Source of the DNA: CAYRVX01 sp964642165
Lineage (GTDB): Bacteria > Planctomycetota > Phycisphaerae > SM23-33
Direction: 5' to 3'
Assembly: GCA_964642165.1 (NCBI GenBank)
Contig: CAZXOC010000099.1
Coordinates: 1-22,922 of the forward strand
DNA length: 22,922 nucleotides
The notes under the pieces are model-generated. The model saw only the letters and a program-made list of their open reading frames with translations. It was not told where the DNA came from and did no database searches. Below are positions 15,428 to 22,633 of the stretch, piece after piece (the first letter of the stretch is position 1; each line of letters begins with the position of its first letter). The translations under genes were made by a program, and so were the position numbers.

Positions 15428-17320
15428 TCAGTTCGCCAAGGCATATTCGCCCGCGCGCGGCGCGGGCGCCGGTTTCGGCGGCGCCACGTGGATGGCCAGG
15501 CTGAGGTACCTGCGCCCGTCGGTCACCATCAGCCGGCGGGCGGCGAGGGCCTCCAGCAGCGTGCGGACCTGGTCATCGGTGACGGGCGGCTCGCCGAAGC
15601 GCCGGTTCAGGTGTCGCGTGACGGCCCCCAGCGCCCGCGCCCGGTCGCAGTAGTGGTAGGCCTCGCGGTCGCGACCGGTGAGAACGGCGTCCGGCCGGAC
15701 GGCGTCGCTGCGCCGGTCGATCAGCGCCAGCGACCCGTCGTCGCGATCGATGGCATGGAGGCAGCCCGTCTCGGGGTGCTGCTGCCATTCGTTGACGCGG
15801 CGGAGCATCTCCTCGGCGCAGCCGGTGGGGTCGGCCGACCGTTCGTAGTCGAAGTCGAAGTAGTAGGCGATCCGCATCAACGCGTCGTCGTCGAACGGGT
15901 AGAGGTACTTGTACGGCGCGAGGGGGCGCAGGTTCCGGATGCCGAAGTCCGCCGGCGACCGGAACAGGGGGCTGAAGCGGTCCATGCGGATGGGCCCGCA
16001 GGCCGTCGGCGGGCCGAGGAAGCGGATCGCCGGCAGCAGCCGCAGCGCCGCGTCGTAGTCCGCCCGCGTCTCGCCCGGAAAGCCGTAGATGAGGTTCCAG
16101 TCGGCGCGGACGCCGTACTGCCGGCACCACTTGAGGAGCTGGATGTTCGCCAGGGCGGTCGTGCCCTTGCGCATGATGCGAAGCACGCGGTCGCTGAGGC
16201 TCTCGATGCCCGGCTGGACCATGCGGATGCCGGCGTCGTGGAGCAGGCGGACCTGATCCCGGCTGAGGCAGGCCCGGATCTCGTAGAAGAAGCGCAGGTC
16301 ACCGCCCCGCCGGGCCAGCGCCGGGATCAGGTCGTCGAAGTAGTCCATGCTCAGGACGTTGTCGGTGGCCTGGAGGTTGTCGATCCGCCAGCGCTCGACG
16401 AGGTGGTCCACCTCCCGCAGGACGCGCTCGGCGCTCTTCCTTCGGAAGGCGAGGGTGCAGCCGTTGAGCCCGCAGAACGTGCACTGACGCTTGGCGCCCC
16501 ACCAGCAGCCCCGCGAGCTCTCGAACAGGAGCGTCGGCGGGGCCAGCGTGGCGGCCGAGCTGCCGTCCAGGTCGCGGAAGTAGTCGCTGTAGTCCGGGAT
16601 GGGCAGGCCGTCCAGGTCGCCGACGAGCCGGGCGGGGGGCGTCCGCACGCTCCGCCCGCCGGCGCGGTAGACGACGCCCCGCAGCCCGCGGCGCGCCCCG
16701 GGCCCCAGCCGCCCGCCGGACAGCGCCCGGACGAGCGCCGGGAAGCTCTCGTCGGCCTCGCCGAGGCAGGCGAAGTCCACGAAGCCAAACCGCCGGTGCA
16801 GCTCCAGGCCCATCTCGTCCTCCCAGTTGCCGCCGCCGAAGACGATGCCCACGGCGGGATGGGCGCCCTTGACCCGCCTCGCCAGGGCCAGCGAGGCGAT
16901 GTTCTGCTCGAAGGTGCTGGTGAAGCCGACCAGGGCGTATCGCCGCCACGGGACGGTCGCCAGGCAGTATTCGAGGAACGGCCGGACCAGCGAGCGGACC
17001 CGCAGGAGGCGGTCGATGGCGGTGGCGTCGAGGAGCCACGTGTCCTGGAGCACCTCGCGGATGTAGCGGGCGTCGGCGCGGGGGTTGGGCCCGTAGAGGG
17101 CCTCGACGAACGTCCAGTCGCCCGCGAAGGCCGTGTGCGGCACGTCCGTGGCGAGCCAGTAGTACTCCTCCTCGCCGATCAGCTCGGCGAAGGGGAACGT
17201 CAGGTAGCGGACGTCGGCGCGGATGCCCTGCTCGGCGAGACGTGCCTTCAGGAGGCTCAGCCCCAGCGCCTGGCGCTCGAGCGCCCCGTAGGGCATGGTG
17301 ACGAGGAGGACCTTTCGCAT
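15428..17320 (-). CDS. B12-type radical SAM enzyme, RiPP-maturation C-methyltransferase-like
   Basis: 630 residues starting MRKVLLVTMPYGALERQALG. An N-terminal region of about 250 residues has a cobalamin-binding-type Rossmann layout (GFTSTFEQNIASLALARRVK, IVFGGGNWEDEMG, ACLGEADESF). The radical SAM core follows with ESSRGCWWGAKRQCTFCGLN, giving Cys272, Cys280 and Cys283 in a CX7CX2C cluster motif, then LQATDNVLSMDYF, GIESLSDRVL and WNLIYGFPGE. The CWWGxKxxCTFCGLNG form is characteristic of the family known as RiPP maturation radical SAM protein 1 (rSAM_ocin type), inferred to modify ribosomal peptides. The C-terminal 150 residues include a small winged-helix-like part (DDQVRTLLEALAARRLM). 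It lies between the subtilase and the prodomain-like protein on one strand. No precursor peptide gene was recognised. The ribosome site is weak. Confidence 0.85.
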   Translation of the reverse strand: MRKVLLVTMPYGALERQALGLSLLKARLAEQGIRADVRYLTFPFAELIGEEEYYWLATDVPHTAFAGDWTFVEALYGPNPRADARYIREVLQDTWLLDATAIDRLLRVRSLVRPFLEYCLATVPWRRYALVGFTSTFEQNIASLALARRVKGAHPAVGIVFGGGNWEDEMGLELHRRFGFVDFACLGEADESFPALVRALSGGRLGPGARRGLRGVVYRAGGRSVRTPPARLVGDLDGLPIPDYSDYFRDLDGSSAATLAPPTLLFESSRGCWWGAKRQCTFCGLNGCTLAFRRKSAERVLREVDHLVERWRIDNLQATDNVLSMDYFDDLIPALARRGGDLRFFYEIRACLSRDQVRLLHDAGIRMVQPGIESLSDRVLRIMRKGTTALANIQLLKWCRQYGVRADWNLIYGFPGETRADYDAALRLLPAIRFLGPPTACGPIRMDRFSPLFRSPADFGIRNLRPLAPYKYLYPFDDDALMRIAYYFDFDYERSADPTGCAEEMLRRVNEWQQHPETGCLHAIDRDDGSLALIDRRSDAVRPDAVLTGRDREAYHYCDRARALGAVTRHLNRRFGEPPVTDDQVRTLLEALAARRLMVTDGRRYLSLAIHVAPPKPAPAPRAGEYALAN

Positions 17321-17355
17321 GGCGCGGATCCCACCGGGCCGGTCCGCCCGGCGCG

Positions 17356-17400
17356 CGGACGGGCGCCGCCGCCAAAGGCATCCGGCGGCGGCGCCGTCCG
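17356..17400 (-). terminator. Long GC hairpin between subtilase and radical SAM genes
   Basis: GGCGCCGCCGCC (17362-17373) pairs perfectly with GGCGGCGGCGCC (17384-17395), and the stem extends by CGGAC/GTCCG across a single bulged G at 17361, giving 17 base pairs with a 10-base loop. It sits in the 100-base space after the subtilase stop and about 36 bases before the radical SAM start. Without a T-tract it is more likely an attenuator, RNA-stability element or processing site than a simple terminator. Confidence 0.42.
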
Positions 17401-17420
17401 GTGCCACCCTTCGGGCGGCC

Positions 17421-19199
17421 TTACTCTCCCAGGTCGATCTCGGACTCGATGATCATCTGCTCGAGCGCCTCGGCGTCCTCGGCCGACAGGCCCGCCGCGG
17501 CTTGCTCGGAGGCGAGCTGCTGCTCCAGCGACGCCCGCTCGAGGTCGCTGAGGGCCTCGGTGGGGCGCACCGGCTGGATCGGCTCGGGCTGCGGCCGCGG
17601 TTGCGGGCGAGGGGGCTGCGGAGGCATCGGCGGCGGCGGGATCCTCCGAATCGGCTGGGGGCTCGGGGGGATCCGCCCGACCCGCGTCGGCGGGGTCGGC
17701 CCGATCCGCGGGGTGATCACGCGCAGGCAGCGCACCTTGGCGAGCATGACGGCCTTGAAGGCGTCGACGAGCCCGTGGCCGGTGGCCAGGTCGGGCCCCG
17801 GCGTGGCGGGATTGGCCCCCGTGCCCGGGCTGCAGGCTCCTTCCGTCACGTCGCGCGCCGTCCTCATCAGGATGTCGCGGATCTCCTTCGGACCCAGGCG
17901 GCCGCAGGCCTGCTTGATCAGGGCGGCCGCCCCGGCCAACTGCGGCGCCGCGGCCGACGTGCCGCTGAAGGCCGCCCAGCCGTCCCGGGGGCCGGTCTCG
18001 TCTCCGTTGGGGTGCGTCCCACCGGCCAGGCCCACGTCAATCGAACAGCCCGGTTCGACGGGCAGCATGATGTAGATGGCCTTCGGGCGCATGCCCACCA
18101 GCCCGCACAGGTCCGGCACGCGCCGGTTCCGGTAGATCTGGCTCAGGAACCCGCTGGCGTAGTTCGAGGCCTCGAACGTGCCGTCCTGGCGCATGAAGAC
18201 GCCGCCGGCGGAGATCACGTCGGGGTGCTGTCCGGGGAAGCCCCAATGCCCGTTGCCCGCCGAGAAGACGACGACGATGCCGGAGGCCCAGGCGGCCGCC
18301 ACGGCCGCGGCCAGGGCCTGGTCGGCCGCGCTGAGCGAGGTCCTTCTGCTGCTGCCCCAGCTACACGTGATGATGTCGGGCTTGAGACGCACGGCGGCGT
18401 TGAAAGCGCCCACGCTGTTGACGAAGTTGATCTTGACCGGCAGGAGCTGGGCGTCCGGGGCGACGGCGAAGATGTTGGCCGGCTCGCCCGTGCCGTGGCC
18501 GACCTCGTCCTTGGCCGGGTTCGACGCCGCCGGGCCGAGCACCACCGGCGCGACGCGGTAGCCCCGGGCGGCGAAGAAGGGGTGCTTGTACTGCCCGCTG
18601 TCCACCATGGCGACCTTGACGCCCTTGCCGGTGATGCCCGCGCGGTGGGCGCGGTCGGCATTGGCGGCCAGGGACACGTCCGCCGGCACGTCCAGGTGCC
18701 AGTACGCCTTCGGCGGCGGGAAGATCGACGGCGCCATCAGGTGGCGCTTCTCCTCGACGGCCACGCCCTCCAGCACGTCCTCGAAGGGCGTTCCCGCCGT
18801 GGCGATCAGCCCGGGCATCGGCGTGTCGGGGCACTCGATGAACTCGGCGACGTCCTCCCGGCCGAACTCCTTGATCACCGGGCGCTGCTCGATCACGAGG
18901 TCGGTGTTGAAGGCGGCCCGGTAGGTCTCGCGCGTGCCGGCGATGTTGATCGTGAAGTCCGTGACGTCGAGGATCTCGAAGCCGGCCTCCCTCAGCAGGT
19001 TGCGCGCGCGCTCGATGACGTCCTGCTCGGACTGGAACGCCGCGACGTTCTCGACGCGGACGCCCCCCATCGCGTCGAACATGGACACGCCGCCCATGGA
19101 CTTCGGAGAGGCCTGCGCGAAGATCCGCTTGGGCATCGCGAGACCCTTGGGCTTGGGCTGGCCCTTACCCGGTGGCCGTGGTCGTTTGGATCGTGCCAT
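17421..19199 (-). CDS. Intracellular subtilisin-like serine protease (S8) with N-terminal prodomain and proline-rich tail
   Basis: 592 residues. There is no signal peptide; the N-terminus is basic and Pro/Lys-rich (MARSKRPRPPGKGQPKPKGL). Residues about 45-165 form a prodomain-like module. The S8 domain (about 168-490) has an intact triad: Asp200 in VAMVDSGQYKH, His235 in EVGHGTGEPANIFAVAP, and Ser415 in FSGTSAAAPQLAGAAAL, with oxyanion Asn316 in SAGNGHWG. A proline-rich segment (about 497-548) leads to an acidic helical end (LSDLERASLEQQLASEQAAA onward). Start: AAGGAGA about 6 bases upstream on the minus strand. Intracellular subtilases beside peptide-modifying enzymes can cut leader peptides, as PatA/PatG do in cyanobactin synthesis; that role is suggested here by the radical SAM neighbour, not proven. 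The enzyme may instead be a general cytoplasmic protease. Confidence 0.88.
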   Translation of the reverse strand: MARSKRPRPPGKGQPKPKGLAMPKRIFAQASPKSMGGVSMFDAMGGVRVENVAAFQSEQDVIERARNLLREAGFEILDVTDFTINIAGTRETYRAAFNTDLVIEQRPVIKEFGREDVAEFIECPDTPMPGLIATAGTPFEDVLEGVAVEEKRHLMAPSIFPPPKAYWHLDVPADVSLAANADRAHRAGITGKGVKVAMVDSGQYKHPFFAARGYRVAPVVLGPAASNPAKDEVGHGTGEPANIFAVAPDAQLLPVKINFVNSVGAFNAAVRLKPDIITCSWGSSRRTSLSAADQALAAAVAAAWASGIVVVFSAGNGHWGFPGQHPDVISAGGVFMRQDGTFEASNYASGFLSQIYRNRRVPDLCGLVGMRPKAIYIMLPVEPGCSIDVGLAGGTHPNGDETGPRDGWAAFSGTSAAAPQLAGAAALIKQACGRLGPKEIRDILMRTARDVTEGACSPGTGANPATPGPDLATGHGLVDAFKAVMLAKVRCLRVITPRIGPTPPTRVGRIPPSPQPIRRIPPPPMPPQPPRPQPRPQPEPIQPVRPTEALSDLERASLEQQLASEQAAAGLSAEDAEALEQMIIESEIDLGE

Positions 19200-19627
19200 T
19201 TCGGTTCTCCTTTTCTGGCGGAAGGTGCTGGGACCTCGGCGGAGCGAACGCCCGGCGCCGCTTGCGCACACACACCGTTGCTCGGCGGCGCGAGCCCAGA
19301 AACAGACCCACAAGGCAACTGTGGTTTCGCGCCCGGTTCCGCCATGGCGGCCGGACGCCCGTACCACTACCACACAACTACCCGAATCCCGCACAAAAGG
19401 GGCGAGCGAACGAGCTGTCTGCCCCATGAACTCCATATGCGCCGCCGGCCCGAGCGTGTCAAGCGGAAAAGCCCGGATTCGGCAGAAAACCACGTCCCGC
19501 GGCAGCGCCGGCGCTCCTGCCGCACTACGCCGGGTCGCCCTCGTCGGGCCGCTTGCCGTCCGGCTCGACACCGCGCAGGGCGACGCGGAAGCGGCTTGGC
19601 GCTTCCCTTGGCGCCGGCGTTCTGTTT
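19200..19627. other. Divergent intergenic region between subtilase and GH43-like genes
   Basis: About 430 bases separate the divergent genes. The part next to the subtilase is less GC-rich than the genes and holds the candidate minus-strand promoter at 19434-19462. An open frame continues upstream of the subtilase start on the minus strand, but its composition (Cys/Arg/Ser-rich, no motif) does not look like protein, and the ribosome site at 19206-19212 argues for the start at 19199. I looked for a small precursor-peptide gene here and found none with a convincing ribosome site. Confidence 0.45.
19434..19462 (-). promoter_or_regulatory. Candidate promoter for the subtilase cassette
   Basis: On the minus strand, a perfect TTGACA -35 box (19462 down to 19457) is followed after 17 bases by CATATG (19439 down to 19434), a weak -10 with three of six matches. 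It would give a leader of roughly 230 bases before the subtilase start. The -35 is convincing; the -10 is not. Confidence 0.35.
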
Positions 19628-19651
19628 TCCTGTCCCTGGCCAGGGACAGGA
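19628..19651. repeat. Perfect 24-base palindrome over the GH43 ribosome site
   Basis: The left arm TCCTGTCCCTGG (19628-19639) is followed directly by its exact reverse complement (19640-19651). The right arm contains most of the AGGAG ribosome site (19648-19652) of the GH43-like gene, whose ATG is at 19660. A cruciform or RNA hairpin would bury that site. It could be a regulator's operator, a translational control element, or a dispersed palindromic repeat. Confidence 0.7.
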
Positions 19652-19659
19652 GTTGCCTC

Positions 19660-20748
19660 ATGGATGCCAGGACAGACAGGGCGAGGACCTCTCCTCCGAT
19701 CGGCTGTGCGATGGCGCTGGTCGCCGCCGTCTTCTGCGGAGGAGGCCGAGCGTTGAGCAAGACCGACGACCCGGCGCCGGCGAGTTCCGCGCGCCCCGGC
19801 AGCACCCCAAGCCGCGACGCAGACCCCAGCCGGTCCGGCGACGAGCCCAAGCCCGCCGCCTACCTGTTCGCGCACATGATGAAGCAGGACTACGGGCGGC
19901 TGTACTACTCGGTCAGCCGCGACGGCCTGCGCTGGGAGCCGCTCCACGGCGGCCGGCGCGCCCACGGGGAGTATCGCGGCCATCCCGACATCTGCCGCGG
20001 GCACGACGGGCGGTACTACCTGCTCGGCAACTACTCCCGCAAGCCCAACATCGACATCTGGGTCTCGAAGGGCCTGGTGAGGTGGTCGAAGCTCCGCGAC
20101 TTCCGCCCGGACGCTTCCCGGACGCCCGACTTCCAGCCGGCCATGACCTACCACGGGGCGCCGAAGATATACTACGACCGGCCGTCCGGGCAGTACGTCA
20201 TCACGTGGCACACCCCCTCGGCCAGGCCCGATCCCAAGGACCCCGAGAGGTTCTGGGCCAGCATGCGCACGCTGTACGTGACCTCGAAGGACCTGGTCCG
20301 CTTCTCGGACCCGAAGCGCCTCTTCGCCTTCGACATGGCCACCATCGACGTGATCCTTCGCCGCCAGGGCCGGCGGTACTACGCCTTCCTCAAGGACGAG
20401 AGGTACCCGTCCTACGCCTGGGCGACGGGCAAGTCGATCCGCGTCAGCACCGCGCCGGCGCTGCTCGGGCCGTACGGCCGGCCGTCCCCGCGCATCACGC
20501 CGAACTTCCGCGAGGCCCCCACGCTCATCCCCAAGCCCGACGGCGGCGGGTGGTACCTCTACTACGAGCAGTACCCCGGCGTCTCGTACGGGCTGTCCAC
20601 CGCCCGGACGCTCGACGGGCCCTGGCACGACGTCTACTGCATGAAGTACAAGGTTCCCGCGGCCGCGCGCCACGGCTGCATGATCCCGATCACGCAGACG
20701 CAGTACGACGCGATCGTGGCGGCCTACGGCGGCAAGGACGGGACGTAG
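19660..20748 (+). CDS. Secreted GH43-like five-bladed propeller glycosidase
   Basis: 362 residues from the ATG at 19660, with AGGAG 7 bases upstream. The N-terminus is a moderate signal peptide (GCAMALVAAVFCGGG) and a Ser/Pro-rich linker to about residue 65. The propeller begins AAYLFAHMMKQDYGRLYYSV. Repeated blade motifs follow: YSVSRDGLRWEPL, GHPDICRGHDGRYYLLGNYS, IWVSKGLVRWSKL, LYVTSKDLVRFS. The likely catalytic residues are Asp110 in GHPDICRG (general base) and Glu285 in FREAPTLIPK (general acid), the usual GH43 arrangement. GH43 enzymes are inverting alpha-L-arabinofuranosidases, beta-xylosidases or galactanases; this one cannot be assigned further. It is the first gene of a plus-strand pair with the DUF4091 gene 108 bases downstream. 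Confidence 0.76.
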   Translation: MDARTDRARTSPPIGCAMALVAAVFCGGGRALSKTDDPAPASSARPGSTPSRDADPSRSGDEPKPAAYLFAHMMKQDYGRLYYSVSRDGLRWEPLHGGRRAHGEYRGHPDICRGHDGRYYLLGNYSRKPNIDIWVSKGLVRWSKLRDFRPDASRTPDFQPAMTYHGAPKIYYDRPSGQYVITWHTPSARPDPKDPERFWASMRTLYVTSKDLVRFSDPKRLFAFDMATIDVILRRQGRRYYAFLKDERYPSYAWATGKSIRVSTAPALLGPYGRPSPRITPNFREAPTLIPKPDGGGWYLYYEQYPGVSYGLSTARTLDGPWHDVYCMKYKVPAAARHGCMIPITQTQYDAIVAAYGGKDGT

Positions 20749-20856
20749 GCACGGGCGGGGCTTGCCCTGTCTCCCCGGAGGGTGTAAGTAGCGGCTGGAG
20801 CCTGCGGCCCCGGCGAGACCGCGTCCTGCGAGAGACGCCCGACCTGGGAGAGAGCC

Positions 20857-22557
20857 ATGCGAGAAAGCGAAGCGACCTGCGGCCGGCCGGGATGGAAGGC
20901 GGCGCTGGCCACCGCGATCGCGGTGGCGGGTGCATGCCTGGCCGCCGGACAACAGCCAAAGGGAAAGGCGCAAACCATGCGGGCCTGCCTGAGCGACAGC
21001 CTCGAACACCTCTATCCGGACTCGGACGCTTCCAAGGCGGGCGGCCGGGCCGCGGCGGTCGACGTCGCTCGCGGCGGGACCGCTGCCGTCCACGTCCTGC
21101 TGAACGACGTGCCGCCCAAGTCGCAGTTGCACTGCTCGGCGCGGGCGGCGGGACGCGCCGCGGCGGCGGCCAGGTGGTTCCGGCTGATCGACGTGCCGGT
21201 GGAGGTCAACACCGGACCGGGGGCGTTCGTCGAGCAGAAGGGCCAGCGCAACCCCCACGTCACCCGCCGCGCGCCGTTCCGCGTGTACGACGCGATGCAG
21301 CCGGTCTCGCCCCCGATCCCCGCGCCCGGCGGCACGATGGCCCTGCGCCTGGAGGTCCCCATCCCCCGCGGCGCCCAGCCCGGCCGGCGGACGTATGCCG
21401 TCCAGGTCCGCTGCGGCGACCAGACGTGCGACCTGGCCCTGTCCGTCACGGTCCACAGGGCCCTCCTGCCTCCCGTCGGCAAGGACTCCCTGCCCTACAC
21501 CAACTGGTTCAGTCTGACGAACATGGCGTCCCGGCACCGGCTCAAGCCGTGGAGCGAGGCCCACTGGGCGATGATCGGCCGCTACGCGAAGGTGATGGTC
21601 CGCGGCCGGCAGAACACGTTCTGGGTCCCGTGGGCAAACGTCTTCACGCGACGCAAGGGCGAGCTGGTGCTCAATCGCGAGCGCCTGCGGCGGATCGTGG
21701 CGACCTTCACGGACGCGGGGATGCACACCATCGAGGGCGGCCACGTCGCCAGCCGCACCGGCGGGCGGTGGGATGCGCCGGGCTTCGACGTCGCCCTGGG
21801 CGGCCCGCGGGCCACCAGCATCGAGGGCAACGCCGACCTCGCCCGCGCGCTGAAGCAGCTCACCGAGGAGATCGAGCGCAACGGCTGGCGCGGGCGCTGG
21901 ATCCAGCACGTCACCGACGAGCCGACGGGCGCCAACGCCGCCGACTACCGCGTCCTCGCCGGCATGGTTCGCAAGTACATGCCCGGCGTGGTGATCCTCG
22001 ACGCGACGATGAACACGACGCTGGCCGGCTCGGTGGACATCTGGTGCCCCCAGTGCCAGGAGTACCAGAAGCACCGCGACTTCTTCGAGTCCCAGCGCGC
22101 CCTCGGCGACCGCGTCTGGTTCTACACCTGCTGCTCGCCCGGCGGGCCGTGGCTCAACCGCCTGCTGGACATGGAGCTGGCCCGCCCGGCGCTGTTCGGC
22201 TGGGCCATGGCCCGGTACAAGCTCGACGGCTTCCTGCACTGGGGGCTCAACCAGTACCGCGCGGACCAGGACCCGTTCGGCCAGAGCGTCGTGACGCACG
22301 GCGGGGGCAGCTCCCTGCCCGCGGGCGACACCCACGTGATCTACCCGGGCAGCGACGGGCCCTGGTCGAGCGTGCGCTTCGAGTCCCAGCGCGAGGGGTT
22401 CGAGGACTACGAGCTGCTCAAGCGCCTCCAGGCCGCCCGGCCCAAGGCCGCCGTCGGCATCATCGCCAGCGTCCTGCGCCGCTTCGACGACTACACGAAG
22501 GACGTCAAGGTCCTCCGCGCGGCGAGGAAGTCCCTCCTGGAGGCCCTCGACCGCTGA
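20857..22557 (+). CDS. Secreted DUF4091 / GH123-like glycoside hydrolase
   Basis: 566 residues; GGGAG (20846-20850) lies 6 bases before the ATG. A signal peptide is followed by a mature start near residue 31 (LAAGQQPKG). An N-terminal beta-sandwich (about 40-210) precedes a TIM barrel. WIQHVTDEPTGANAADYR contains the adjacent Asp354-Glu355 pair expected of the GH123 substrate-assisted mechanism. DIWCPQCQEYQ and the C-terminal RFESQREGFEDYELLKRL are hallmarks of the DUF4091 (GH123 C-terminal) family. Characterised GH123 enzymes are beta-N-acetylgalactosaminidases; most DUF4091 proteins are uncharacterised, so the sugar is uncertain. It presumably works on the same glycan as the GH43-like enzyme upstream. 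Confidence 0.84.
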   Translation: MRESEATCGRPGWKAALATAIAVAGACLAAGQQPKGKAQTMRACLSDSLEHLYPDSDASKAGGRAAAVDVARGGTAAVHVLLNDVPPKSQLHCSARAAGRAAAAARWFRLIDVPVEVNTGPGAFVEQKGQRNPHVTRRAPFRVYDAMQPVSPPIPAPGGTMALRLEVPIPRGAQPGRRTYAVQVRCGDQTCDLALSVTVHRALLPPVGKDSLPYTNWFSLTNMASRHRLKPWSEAHWAMIGRYAKVMVRGRQNTFWVPWANVFTRRKGELVLNRERLRRIVATFTDAGMHTIEGGHVASRTGGRWDAPGFDVALGGPRATSIEGNADLARALKQLTEEIERNGWRGRWIQHVTDEPTGANAADYRVLAGMVRKYMPGVVILDATMNTTLAGSVDIWCPQCQEYQKHRDFFESQRALGDRVWFYTCCSPGGPWLNRLLDMELARPALFGWAMARYKLDGFLHWGLNQYRADQDPFGQSVVTHGGGSSLPAGDTHVIYPGSDGPWSSVRFESQREGFEDYELLKRLQAARPKAAVGIIASVLRRFDDYTKDVKVLRAARKSLLEALDR

Positions 22558-22633
22558 CCCGCGCGGTCAGGTAGCCTCTCCGGCCCGCTGAAGCAGGGAG
22601 TCGCGAGCAGCGAAAAGGCCGATCCCGGGCCTT
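22554..22633 (+). terminator. Two small hairpins after the DUF4091 gene
   Basis: CTGACC (22554-22559) and GGTCAG (22565-22570) overlap the stop codon. AAGGCC (22615-22620) and GGCCTT (22628-22633) follow about 45 bases later. Both have 6-base-pair stems and neither has a T-tract, so either could contribute to termination but the call is weak. Confidence 0.3.

Noticed and set aside
17421..19199. Subtilase as an ordinary secreted degradative subtilisin
   Set aside because: No signal peptide precedes the prodomain. The N-terminus is basic and proline-rich, and the neighbours are a cytoplasmic radical SAM enzyme and a leaderless small protein.
19200..19850. N-terminal extension of the subtilase upstream of 19199
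   Set aside because: The frame stays open, but the added residues are Cys/Arg/Ser-rich with no pattern, and a good AAGGAGA ribosome site precedes the ATG at 19199.
17295..22574. A very long plus-strand open frame of about 1,760 codons
   Set aside because: It runs antisense to the subtilase and out of frame with the GH43-like and DUF4091 genes. Its product is Arg/Ala/Gly/Pro-rich with no motif, the usual shadow of high-GC coding DNA.
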